A DNA stretch of 35,536 bases from Burkholderiaceae bacterium (GTDB lineage Bacteria; Pseudomonadota; Gammaproteobacteria; Burkholderiales; Burkholderiaceae_E): the NCBI GenBank assembly GCA_021166725.1, contig JAJPES010000015.1:1-35536 (forward strand), in the 5' to 3' direction. The stretch's first letter is position 1; every line of letters starts with the position of its first letter. Shown here piece by piece: positions 15,770 to 23,810 of the stretch. A program made the translations under genes and the position numbers. Below the pieces are notes generated by a model that was given only the letters and a program-made list of their open reading frames with translations, was not told the origin of the DNA and did no database searches.

Positions 15770-18259
15770 TCACCGCTTCGTACCGCCTGTCGGCCTGAAC
15801 TCCAGCGCCTGCATCGCCGCCTCGATCGATTGCCGCGTCTTTTCGTACGCGAGCCACGGATCGGGCGCAGCGAGACGCGGACCCACGTTGCGCACCGTCC
15901 AGTGATCGCCGCCGGCGACCTCCGGTAGTTCTTCCCACGACACCGGCACCGAGACGCCGATGCCGGGCCGCGCGCGCGTGGACCAGGCGGCGACCGTCGT
16001 CGCGCCGCGGCCGTTGCGCAGGTAGTCGGCGAAGATGCGGCCCTTGCGGTTCGACGGGCCGCTCTTCGCAACGAAGCGATCGGGCAGCGTGCGTGCGAGG
16101 TGCACGACGATCGCCCGTGACAGGCCCTTCACGGTTTCCCAGCCGTGGTCGGGGATGAGCGGTACGACGACGTGCAGGCCCTTGCCGCCACTCGTTTTCA
16201 CGAAGCTCTTCAATGCCAGTTCGTCGAGCAGCGCGTGCACGAGTTGCGCGGCCTCGATCACGCTGCGCCACTCGACGCCTTCGCCCGGATCGAGGTCGAA
16301 GATCATCCGGTCGGGCTTCTCGATCGCCCGCGTCGTCGCGTTCCAGGTATGGAACTCGATCGCGTTCATCTGCGCCGCCGTCACCAGTCCCTTTTCACTG
16401 GCGATCTCGATCAGCGGTTTCTCGCCGGGATCGTATTTCGGGTCGAGCGAACGAACGCCGGGCATTGCCGACGTGCTCGCGTGTTTCTGGAAGAAGCGCT
16501 GCCCGGCGATTCCGTCCGGCGTTCGCACGAGTGCCACCGGCCGGCGCTTCAGGTGCGGCATCATCGTCGCGGCGACGGCAGCGTAGTAGCGAACGAGATC
16601 CAACTTCGTGATGCCGGTGCTCGCGTCGATCACGCGCTCCGGGTTGCTCACGCGTACGCCGGCCATCAGCCGCTCGGCGCGCGCATCGGGCGACGGCCCC
16701 GGTCCGGGCAGTGTCGCCGCTTCGCGCGCGCTTTCGCGTCGGATCTGCGTTGCCGGCTTGTCGTCGCGCAGGCCCTGGAACACCGAATGCCGGATCCGCC
16801 CTTCGCTCGTCCATTGGCTGAACGAAACCTCGGCTACCAGTTCGGGGCGCACCCAATGCGCGCCTCGCTCGCGCACGCGCTGTGCGAACGGCGACTCGGT
16901 CGTCTCGCGGGCAGTGAGCTGTGCGAACAATTCCTGCAGGCGCTTCTCGTCGAATCCGCTGCCCACCTTGCCGACGTAGCGCAAGGTGCCGTCGTCGTCG
17001 TGCACGCCGAGCAGCAGTGCGCCGAACGCATTGCGCGAGCCTTGCGGCTCGGTGTAGCCGCCCACCACGAACTCCTGCCGGTTCGTGCACTTGAGCTTGA
17101 TCCAGCCGGTCGAGCGGCCCGAGACGTAGGTGGAATCGATGCGCTTGCCGATCAGTCCTTCCATCCCCAACTCGCAGGCCGAACGCAGCAGTTCGCCAGG
17201 CGCCGCCGAGAAGTTTTCGCTGAAGCGCACGCGTTCCGACGGATGCGCTTGAAGCCATTCCTGCAGCAGTGCGCGACGTTCGCGCAGTGGAACCTGCCGC
17301 AGGTCGTAGCCGCAGCAGAACGGCATGTCGAACGCGTAGAAGACGATGTCGTCGGTACGCGCGCTGTCGAAGGCGTTCTGCAGTTGCTGGAAATCGGGCA
17401 CGCCGTCGGCGTCGGCGACGACGATCTCGCCGTCCAGCCATCCGCCGGGCAATTCGAGTTCGCCGATGGCGCGCGCCAGCGAAGGCATCCGCTGTGTCCA
17501 GTCGTGGCCGTTGCGCGTCATCAGTCGCACTTCGCCGTCATCGATACGCGCGAGCAGCCGGTAGCCGTCGAATTTCATCTCCCAGCTCCACGCGCCGGAA
17601 GCGGGCGCCGTGCCGACCAGCGTGGCGAGCTGCGGCTCGAGCGATTCGGGCAGCGCGGCTTCGCGCGCCTGTGTCGGCGGCGACGAGCGGTCCGGCGTCG
17701 CCAGCACGCTGTCCGGCAGCGCGTCGACGATCGAATAATCGTGTTCCGGACGCGCGAACGCATCGCGTTCCTTGATCAGCAGCCACGGCTCCTGGCGCTC
17801 GTCCTCGCGCCCGTGCATCCGAACCAGGGTCCAGCGTCCGCGCAGCTTCTCGCCGCGCAGTTCGAACTTGAGCTTGCCGTCGCGATAGCTCTTGCTCGCG
17901 TCGCCTTCGGCGATCCACGTTCCCCGGTCCCAGACGATCACGCTGCCTGCGCCGTACTGCTTCGGCGGGATCGTTCCCTCGAAACTCGCGTACTCGAGCG
18001 GGTGATCCTCGACGTGCACTGCCATGCGTCTGGCTTCGGGATCGAGACTCGGGCCTTTCGGCACCGCCCAGCTCTTCAGCGCGCCGTCGAGTTCGAGCCG
18101 GAAGTCGTAGTGAAGTCGCCGCGCCGCATGTTTCTGCACGACGAAAGCGCGCTCTACGGCGGGCACTTCCCGCTTCGATGCGCGCTCGCCGGCGGGCTCT
18201 GCGGTGACGTGGAAGTCGCGCTTTTCGCGATAGCGCTGCAGCGGATCCGTCGATGCCAT
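15770..18259 (-). CDS. ligD: ATP-dependent DNA ligase D (phosphoesterase-ligase-polymerase)
   Basis: Multifunctional enzyme of bacterial non-homologous end joining, about 829 aa. Domain order is as in Pseudomonas LigD. The N-terminal 3'-phosphoesterase comes first (about residues 35-165: FVVQKHAARRLHYDFRLEL, HVEDHPLEYASFEG). The central ligase has catalytic Lys in EMKFDGYR (about K229) and downstream KLKCTNRQEFVVGGY. The C-terminal primase/polymerase runs from VSNPERVIDASTG, with metal Asps in FDLDPGEG (about D655, D657) and SGGKGLHVVVPL. The ATG at 18259 is preferred; an in-frame ATG at 18301 would add 14 residues. No Ku gene is in the window, although ku often neighbours ligD. It converges with FTR1 across the inverted repeat. 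Confidence 0.95.
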   Translation of the reverse strand: MASTDPLQRYREKRDFHVTAEPAGERASKREVPAVERAFVVQKHAARRLHYDFRLELDGALKSWAVPKGPSLDPEARRMAVHVEDHPLEYASFEGTIPPKQYGAGSVIVWDRGTWIAEGDASKSYRDGKLKFELRGEKLRGRWTLVRMHGREDERQEPWLLIKERDAFARPEHDYSIVDALPDSVLATPDRSSPPTQAREAALPESLEPQLATLVGTAPASGAWSWEMKFDGYRLLARIDDGEVRLMTRNGHDWTQRMPSLARAIGELELPGGWLDGEIVVADADGVPDFQQLQNAFDSARTDDIVFYAFDMPFCCGYDLRQVPLRERRALLQEWLQAHPSERVRFSENFSAAPGELLRSACELGMEGLIGKRIDSTYVSGRSTGWIKLKCTNRQEFVVGGYTEPQGSRNAFGALLLGVHDDDGTLRYVGKVGSGFDEKRLQELFAQLTARETTESPFAQRVRERGAHWVRPELVAEVSFSQWTSEGRIRHSVFQGLRDDKPATQIRRESAREAATLPGPGPSPDARAERLMAGVRVSNPERVIDASTGITKLDLVRYYAAVAATMMPHLKRRPVALVRTPDGIAGQRFFQKHASTSAMPGVRSLDPKYDPGEKPLIEIASEKGLVTAAQMNAIEFHTWNATTRAIEKPDRMIFDLDPGEGVEWRSVIEAAQLVHALLDELALKSFVKTSGGKGLHVVVPLIPDHGWETVKGLSRAIVVHLARTLPDRFVAKSGPSNRKGRIFADYLRNGRGATTVAAWSTRARPGIGVSVPVSWEELPEVAGGDHWTVRNVGPRLAAPDPWLAYEKTRQSIEAAMQALEFRPTGGTKR

Positions 18260-18402
18260 CTGCGGCAGGTGTACCGGTAACGAGGGCTGGCGTGGTCGCA
18301 ATTCACGCGCCCGCTTCTTTCCGGAATCGACGATGGCACTCGGGCCCGTTGCTTGCTCCCGCTTTTGCTCTCCGTTGTCCTCCCTGCAGGAAGTGGTTGC
18401 GC

Positions 18403-18900
18403 ATGAAAGTTTTCGAGACGCGATACACCGAGAAGCAGTTGTCGCGCTGGATCGCTTCCGGGCTGGTCGCCTCGTCGGTGCTGCTGTGCGCAGCGGTTGT
18501 GCTGGCGCAATCGGCAGAACGCGAGCGCTACGCGCAAGCCGCCCCCGCCGACGGTGCGCCGGCGTCGCCGTCAGCGCTTCCGAAGGCCGCCTCCCCGACG
18601 GCGCCTGCGTCGGTCACGCCGGCCACCGAGGATCCGCCGGCTCCCCGCTCGCCGGTCGAGGTGTCGATCGACCAGTCGATCGCCGAGCGCGTGCGAGTCG
18701 CGCTGGCCAGCGATCACGTCACGCGCGCGCAGCCGATCGACATTGCCGTCACGCGCGGCATCGCGAATCTGTCGGGTAACGTCGCCAACGAGGCGGTGGC
18801 GCACCGCGCGTTGGCGATCGCGCGGGCTACCGGTGGCGTCACCGCCGTGCAGGACGCGATGAAGGTCGAGGAAACGGCGCCGGTCGAGCGGCCGCGTTGA
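18403..18900 (+). CDS. BON-domain periplasmic or membrane-anchored protein
   Basis: Small protein of 165 aa. A basic start and a hydrophobic segment (about residues 14-36, ending VVLAQSAERE) suggest a signal peptide or single anchor. Next comes a 50-residue Ala/Pro-rich linker and a C-terminal BON domain (about residues 88-155: VSIDQSIAERVRVAL, then IDIAVTRGIANLSGNV and ATGGVTAVQDAMKVEE). BON domains are thought to bind phospholipid or envelope surfaces and appear in OsmY-like stress proteins. AGGAAG lies 9 nt before the ATG. Its stop codon is immediately adjacent to the stop of the converging protease gene, with no bases between. Confidence 0.85.
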   Translation: MKVFETRYTEKQLSRWIASGLVASSVLLCAAVVLAQSAERERYAQAAPADGAPASPSALPKAASPTAPASVTPATEDPPAPRSPVEVSIDQSIAERVRVALASDHVTRAQPIDIAVTRGIANLSGNVANEAVAHRALAIARATGGVTAVQDAMKVEETAPVERPR

Positions 18901-19764
18901 TCAGCCGCGGCCGAAGGTGTTGCAGGCCTTCGGGTCGCCGCTCTCCCAGCCGGTCTTGAACCAGCGCACGCGCTGCGCGGCGGAGCCGTGCGTGAAGCTC
19001 TCCGGCACGACGGTCCCCTGCATCCGGCGTTGCAGCCGGTCGTCGCCGACCGCGGCCGCCGCGCCGAGCGCTTCGTCGAGGTCACCCGTTTCGAGCCACT
19101 GGCGCGCCTGCTGCGCATGCTTCGCCCATACGCCGGCATAGCAATCGGCCTGCAACTCGACGCGCACCGAAAGCGCGTTGTACTGGGTCTGCGACACCTG
19201 CTGCCGTGCCTGCTGCAACTGGTCCATCGTTCCTTCGAGGTTCTGTACGTGGTGACCTACTTCGTGCGCAATCACGTAGGCACGCGCGAAGTCGCCCTGG
19301 GCGCCCAGGCGCTGGCTGAGCACGCGAAAGAAGCTCAGGTCGATGTACAAGCGCTGGTCGCCGGGGCAGTAGAACGGACCGGACGCGGCGCCCGCCAGGC
19401 CGCAGCGCGTATCGACGCGCTGCTCGAAGAGGACGAGTCGCGGCGACCGGTAGGTGGCACCCTCCTGCCGGAAGATGTCCGACCAGACGTCCTCGGTACT
19501 GGCGAGCACCACGGCCGCGAAGCGGCCTTCGTCATCGGTAGGTGTGCTGCCGCCGGCGTTGGGCGCTATCTGTTCCGACTGCGTCTGCGGACTATCCGCG
19601 CCGGAGAGCATCCCCAACAGCACGCCGGGATCGATGCCGAGGAACCAGGCGGCAACGAACGCGACGATGACGGTGCCGATGCCCAGCCCGCCGGCACCGC
19701 CGGGAATCGGCAGGCCCCGACGGTCTTCGACGTTCGAACTTTCCCGCTCCCCTCGCCAGCGCAT
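18901..19764 (-). CDS. ypfJ: YpfJ-type neutral zinc metallopeptidase
   Basis: Membrane-anchored protein of 287 aa in the zinc-metallopeptidase family that includes E. coli YpfJ. A cytoplasmic N-terminus (about 25 aa, Gly/Pro-rich) precedes one transmembrane helix (GIGTVIVAFVAAWFLGI). The conserved body includes EDVWSDIFRQEG, FYCPGDQRLYIDLSFF and the zinc site AHEVGHHVQNLEG (HExxH, about H167 and H171). A downstream ELQADCYAGVWA helix supplies the probable third ligand, and the end is SFTHGSAAQRVRWFKTG, typical of the family. Substrates are not established for this family. It lies 105 bp downstream of prfC on the same strand; a GACAAT box at 19807-19802 could give it its own promoter, with no clear -35. 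Confidence 0.9.
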   Translation of the reverse strand: MRWRGERESSNVEDRRGLPIPGGAGGLGIGTVIVAFVAAWFLGIDPGVLLGMLSGADSPQTQSEQIAPNAGGSTPTDDEGRFAAVVLASTEDVWSDIFRQEGATYRSPRLVLFEQRVDTRCGLAGAASGPFYCPGDQRLYIDLSFFRVLSQRLGAQGDFARAYVIAHEVGHHVQNLEGTMDQLQQARQQVSQTQYNALSVRVELQADCYAGVWAKHAQQARQWLETGDLDEALGAAAAVGDDRLQRRMQGTVVPESFTHGSAAQRVRWFKTGWESGDPKACNTFGRG

Positions 19765-19869
19765 GCTTCGTCTTCCGATGTTCGGACGGATGACCGGGGC
19801 AATTGTCGCACCCGGGGCGCGCTGGCGCGCGTTCGGCCCGCGGTGGCGGGGGGCGTCCGGACCGCGTCC

Positions 19870-21480
19870 CTAGCCGGCGTGATCGACCAGCGTGAAGCGG
19901 GCTCCGCCACGTTCGCGCATCGCGCTGAAGCGCAGCTGCGGCCAGCGTTCCTGCGCCACCGTGATCTCGTGCGGCGAGCGCACCAGCCAGGTCGGCGCAT
20001 CGGCCGCGTCGTAGGCGATGCGCGAGGCGTTCTGCTCGATGAAGCGGGCGACGGTCGTCTCGTCGTCCGCATCGAGCCAGCGCGCCATCGTGTATGCGGC
20101 CGGGGTGATGCGTGCCGCCACGTTGTACTCGACGCGCAACCGGTGCGCGACGACCTCGAACTGCAGCTCGCCGATCGCGCCGAGCAGCAGTTGTGCACCG
20201 CCGTCGAGGCGGAATACCTGGATCGCGCCTTCGTCACCCAGTTGCGCCAGCGCCGCGCGCAACTGCTTGGCCTTCATCGGGTCGACGACCTCGACCGTGC
20301 GGAACGACTCCGGTGCGAAGAAGGGCAATCCGCTGAAATGCAGCGTCTCGCCTTCGGTGAGCGTGTCGCCCAGGCTCAGCGTGCCATGGTTCGGGATGCC
20401 GATGATGTCGCCCGGATACGCCTCGTCGACGAGATCTCGTCGCTGCGACAGGAAGGTGACGACGTTGTGCGGCCGCAGCGATCGCTTCGTGCGGGCGTTC
20501 ACCAGTTGCATGCCGCGCTCGAAGCGCCCCGAGCACACGCGAACGAAGGCGACGCGATCGCGGTGCTGGGGATCCATGTTCGCCTGTACCTTGAAAACGA
20601 CGCCCGAGAAGCGCGGCTCGTCCGGTGCGACCATGCGTTCGTCGGCGTGCTTCGGCCCCGGCATCGGGACGAGATCGACGATCGCGTCGAGCACTTCGGC
20701 AACGCCGAAGTTGTTGATCGCCGAGCCGAAGAACACCGGTGTCTGCCGGGCGGCGACGAACGCTTCCCGATCGAAGGCGGGGGTGGCTCCGCCCACCAGC
20801 TCGATTTCGGGCTGCGCGTCCTGCCACGGAGCGCCCAGCGTCGCCGCCTGCGCCGCGTCGGACGGATCGAGCTGTTCGTCTTCGCCGCCCAGGCGGTCCA
20901 TGCCGGGACGGAAGCGGTGAACGCGCGAGTTGCGGAAATCGTAGACGCCGCGAAAGCGGTTGCCCATGCCGATCGGCCAGGTGAACGGAATCGGCGTCAT
21001 GCCGAGCTCGCGCTCGATCTCGTCGAGCAGCTCGAGCGGACCGCGCACTTCGCGGTCGAGCTTGTTCACGAAGGTGAGGATCGGGATGTTGCGGCTGCGA
21101 CAGATCTTCAGCAGCCGAAGCGTCTGCGTCTCGATGCCGTTGGCCGCGTCGATCACCATCAGCGCGCCGTCCACCGCGGTGAGCACGCGATAGGTGTCTT
21201 CGGAGAAGTCCTGGTGGCCCGGCGTGTCGAGCAGGTTGACCACGCGATCGTGGTGCACGAACTGCATCACCGAGCTGGCCACCGAGATGCCGCGCTGCTT
21301 CTCGATCTCCATCCAGTCGGAGGTGGCGTGTCGGCTGGCCTTGCGCGCCTTGACGCTGCCGGCGATCTGGATCGCGCCGGAAAACAGCAGCAGCTTCTCG
21401 GTGAGCGTCGTCTTGCCCGCGTCGGGGTGCGAGATGATGGCGAAGGTGCGTCGCCGTGCGTATTCGGGAAGGGTTTGCAT
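19870..21480 (-). CDS. prfC: peptide chain release factor 3
   Basis: Translational GTPase that recycles RF1/RF2 from the ribosome after termination, 536 aa, normal for RF3. GTPase motifs are SHPDAGKTT (G1), the switch I segment EKQRGISV, DTPGHQDFSED (G3) and NKLDRE (G4). RF3-specific downstream regions include FRGVYDFRNSRVHRF and the C-terminal domain near VVAHRLRVEYNVAA. The ATG at 21480 begins directly at the family's usual N-terminus. A TATACT box 22-27 bp upstream and the 40-bp gap to the preceding lipoprotein gene suggest its own promoter. Confidence 0.97.
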   Translation of the reverse strand: MQTLPEYARRRTFAIISHPDAGKTTLTEKLLLFSGAIQIAGSVKARKASRHATSDWMEIEKQRGISVASSVMQFVHHDRVVNLLDTPGHQDFSEDTYRVLTAVDGALMVIDAANGIETQTLRLLKICRSRNIPILTFVNKLDREVRGPLELLDEIERELGMTPIPFTWPIGMGNRFRGVYDFRNSRVHRFRPGMDRLGGEDEQLDPSDAAQAATLGAPWQDAQPEIELVGGATPAFDREAFVAARQTPVFFGSAINNFGVAEVLDAIVDLVPMPGPKHADERMVAPDEPRFSGVVFKVQANMDPQHRDRVAFVRVCSGRFERGMQLVNARTKRSLRPHNVVTFLSQRRDLVDEAYPGDIIGIPNHGTLSLGDTLTEGETLHFSGLPFFAPESFRTVEVVDPMKAKQLRAALAQLGDEGAIQVFRLDGGAQLLLGAIGELQFEVVAHRLRVEYNVAARITPAAYTMARWLDADDETTVARFIEQNASRIAYDAADAPTWLVRSPHEITVAQERWPQLRFSAMRERGGARFTLVDHAG

Positions 21481-21501
21481 CGTGTTCGGCGCAGGGCGGC
21501 C

Positions 21502-21507
21502 AGTATA
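21502..21507 (-). promoter_or_regulatory. candidate -10 box (TATACT) of prfC
   Basis: On the minus strand TATACT lies 22 bp before the prfC ATG, giving a predicted leader of about 15 nt. No convincing -35 hexamer is found at 16-18 bp, so the promoter is a candidate only. Confidence 0.35.
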
Positions 21508-21520
21508 GCGGCCGGCCCGT

Positions 21521-22099
21521 TCAGCGCACGCGGATCGCGTCTCCGATGCTCTGCAGCGGACCGAGCGGATTGCGACGCACCTGCATCTCGTCCATCTTCG
21601 GCTGGCCGCTGTACGTCGTGTAGACGACTTCGTCGTCGACGAACAGGATCATCGCGTTGAAAGTCCAGCCGGTGACGTTCGTGCGGCGGATGAAGCCGAG
21701 CATGTCGAGCCAGAAGTTGCCGATTCGATCCTGTTTCACGCGCTTGACGGCGATCAGGTAGCCGCTGCATGCCTTGCCGGCCACCAGGCAGCTCCTGATG
21801 CCCTGGTCGTATTCGTCGCGTCGCAGCGCGTTGCCCGCCGAGAAGCGCTGCACGATCTCCGGGTACGAAAGGATCGTCACCGAGGGGTTGCGATACGGGT
21901 TGAAGCCATCGGCGATGAGCGCCGACTTGCGCGAGCGGAACGGCTCGATCGACTCGACTGCCTGGCGCGCTTCCTCGAAGGTCTGCCACGGCACCTGGGT
22001 GGTGTCAGATGCCTTCGGCAACAGCGCCTGGCAGCCGGCGAGCATCGTGCCGAAACACAGCGTCAGGGCCACCAGGAAACCGCTGTGTACGAGGCGCAT
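21521..22099 (-). CDS. putative lipoprotein of unknown function
   Basis: Protein of 192 aa with a lipoprotein signal: MRLVHSGFLVALTLC, then lipobox LAGC with lipidated Cys at residue 23. The mature part is soluble-looking, with conserved-type blocks (WQTFEEARQAVESIEPF, GFNPYRNPSVTILSYPEI) and a C-terminal beta-rich segment (WTFNAMILFVDDEVVYTTYSGQPKMDE) resembling an outer-membrane accessory domain. Two Cys at about residues 104 and 110 could form a disulphide. I do not recognise a named family and assign no function. It is upstream of prfC on the same strand and diverges from rhlE. Confidence 0.8.
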   Translation of the reverse strand: MRLVHSGFLVALTLCFGTMLAGCQALLPKASDTTQVPWQTFEEARQAVESIEPFRSRKSALIADGFNPYRNPSVTILSYPEIVQRFSAGNALRRDEYDQGIRSCLVAGKACSGYLIAVKRVKQDRIGNFWLDMLGFIRRTNVTGWTFNAMILFVDDEVVYTTYSGQPKMDEMQVRRNPLGPLQSIGDAIRVR

Positions 22100-22206
22100 G
22101 ATCGAGTGTCAGTGAGGACTCGCCGGACTGCTTTGCGGCAATGTGGGGTCTGGCGCCGCAGCAAACAAGGGGCCCGCAGACGGGCCGGGCAGCGCGCCGC
22201 GCGTCT

Positions 22207-22235
22207 TTGCCTTCGCCTGCCGAAAGGCGGACAAT
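22207..22235 (+). promoter_or_regulatory. candidate sigma-70 promoter of rhlE (TTGCCT - 17 bp - GACAAT)
   Basis: TTGCCT at 22207-22212 and GACAAT at 22230-22235 are separated by exactly 17 bp. If used, transcription would begin around 22242, inside the first codons of the longer helicase reading, which would favour a later start such as the TTG at 22294. Confidence 0.4.
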
Positions 22236-23718
22236 GCCATTTTCCCACCGAGCCGCGCGCACAGCGCCGCGCGGGCCCGTCCCGGCAATCCTGTTGAGCA
22301 ACACATTCGACTCGTTCGGCCTTGCCGAACCGATCCTGCGCGCCGTCACCGAACTCGGCTACCGCGAACCCACCCCGATCCAGGCACAGGCAATCCCGGT
22401 CGTGCTGCAAGGGCGTGACGTCATGGGCGCCGCGCAGACCGGCACCGGCAAGACCGCCGGGTTCGCGCTTCCGATCCTGCAGCGCCTGATGCCGCACGCC
22501 AATACCAGTGCGTCGCCGGCGCGCCATCCGGTGCGGGCGCTGATTCTCGCCCCCACTCGCGAACTGGCCGACCAGATCCACGAGAACGTGCGCCAGTACG
22601 CCCGGTACACCGGACTGCGCTCGGCGGTGGTCTTCGGCGGTGTGGACATCAAGCCGCAGATCGCGGCGCTGCGCCAGGGCTGCGAGGTGCTGATCGCCAC
22701 GCCGGGCCGGCTGCTCGATCACATGGGCCAGAAGACGGTCTCGCTCGCGCAGGCCGACATGCTCGTGCTCGACGAAGCCGATCGCATGCTCGACATGGGT
22801 TTCCTGCCCGACATCCAGCGCATCCTCCATGCGCTGCCGGAGCAGCGGCAGAACCTGATGTTCTCGGCCACCTTCTCCTCGGACATTCGCAGGCTGGCGT
22901 CCAGCTTCCTGAACGATCCGCAGGTCATCGAAGTCGCGCGGCGCAACGCCGCTGCCGAGAACGTCGAGCAGCGCATCTATCGCGTGGCCGACCTCGAATC
23001 CAAGCGTGCGGCCGTCGCCCAACTCGTTCGCGAGCGCGAGCTCGCGCAGGTGATCGTCTTCACCAACACGAAGATCGGCGCGGGGCGCCTGGCGCGCCAA
23101 CTCGAGCGCGACGGCCTGAACGCGGCGGCGATCCACGGCGACAAGTCGCAACAGGAGCGGCTCGCCACGCTCGATTCGTTCAAGAAGGGCGAGATCGTCG
23201 TGCTGGTGGCCACCGACGTTGCTGCGCGCGGCCTGGACATCGCCGAACTGCCGGCGGTCATCAACTACGACCTGCCGTACAACGCGGAAGACTACGTGCA
23301 CCGCATCGGACGCACCGGTCGCGCCGGCGCGAGCGGCCTGGCGCTGTCGCTGATGACCGGCGAGGACGAACGGCATCATGCCGACATCGAGAAGCTGCTG
23401 GGGCGCAAGCTCGACGTCGAGCGGCTCGAGGTTGCCGGGTCGGCGCGCGGTCGGGAGCGCGAGCGTGATCGCGATCGTCGCGAATCGGGCACAGAGCGGC
23501 GTGCGCGTCCGGCGCGCAGCGGCGCGCATTCGCGGGCGCGCGAAGCAGCGCATCCTGCGCCGGCCGGTTATTCGAACGACCCCTTCTTCTTCGAGCCCTA
23601 CGTCCCGGCTGCATCGCCGGGCGAAGTCGAAACGCCGGTGCTCGAGGCCGAACGCGCGAGCGCGCGCCGACCACGCCGCCCGGTTGCGGCCCTGCTGGGC
23701 GGCGGCAAGAAACGCTGA
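22234..23718 (+). CDS. rhlE: DEAD-box ATP-dependent RNA helicase, RhlE type
   Basis: RNA helicase of about 494 aa. The Q motif region [19 protein letters not shown] with [10 protein letters not shown] is followed by motif [10 protein letters not shown], Ia APTRELADQ, motif II DEAD ([13 protein letters not shown]), motif III SATFS, motif [10 protein letters not shown] and motif [12 protein letters not shown]. The C-terminal tail is Arg-rich and unstructured ([15 protein letters not shown]), typical of RhlE and its RNA/ribosome-associated role. Start choice is uncertain: ATG 22234 gives a 23-residue Arg/Pro-rich leader, while a TTG at 22294 (LSNTFDSFG) matches where most RhlE proteins begin and agrees with the candidate promoter. 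The helicase identity does not depend on this. Confidence 0.93.
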   Translation: MPFSHRAARTAPRGPVPAILLSNTFDSFGLAEPILRAVTELGYREPTPIQAQAIPVVLQGRDVMGAAQTGTGKTAGFALPILQRLMPHANTSASPARHPVRALILAPTRELADQIHENVRQYARYTGLRSAVVFGGVDIKPQIAALRQGCEVLIATPGRLLDHMGQKTVSLAQADMLVLDEADRMLDMGFLPDIQRILHALPEQRQNLMFSATFSSDIRRLASSFLNDPQVIEVARRNAAAENVEQRIYRVADLESKRAAVAQLVRERELAQVIVFTNTKIGAGRLARQLERDGLNAAAIHGDKSQQERLATLDSFKKGEIVVLVATDVAARGLDIAELPAVINYDLPYNAEDYVHRIGRTGRAGASGLALSLMTGEDERHHADIEKLLGRKLDVERLEVAGSARGRERERDRDRRESGTERRARPARSGAHSRAREAAHPAPAGYSNDPFFFEPYVPAASPGEVETPVLEAERASARRPRRPVAALLGGGKKR

Positions 23719-23732
23719 CCCTGCGACAGGGT
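23718..23732 (+). terminator. small hairpin at the rhlE stop
   Basis: ACCCTG-CGA-CAGGGT gives a perfect 6-bp stem with a 3-nt loop beginning at the last base of the rhlE stop codon. No T-run follows, so Rho-independent termination is doubtful; it could stabilise the 3' end. Confidence 0.3.
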
Positions 23733-23810
23733 GCCGTGTAGCGGCAAGCGCCCGGCTCACGTGATACAAGCAGTCCGCGGCCGTTCCGGTCGCGGCCAAC
23801 CTCGATCGGA

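Noticed and set aside
19765..19869. Possible terminator between prfC and the metallopeptidase gene
   Set aside because: Only GC-rich imperfect inverted repeats (GCGCGCTGGCGCGC) without a T-run; structure is expected by chance at this GC content.
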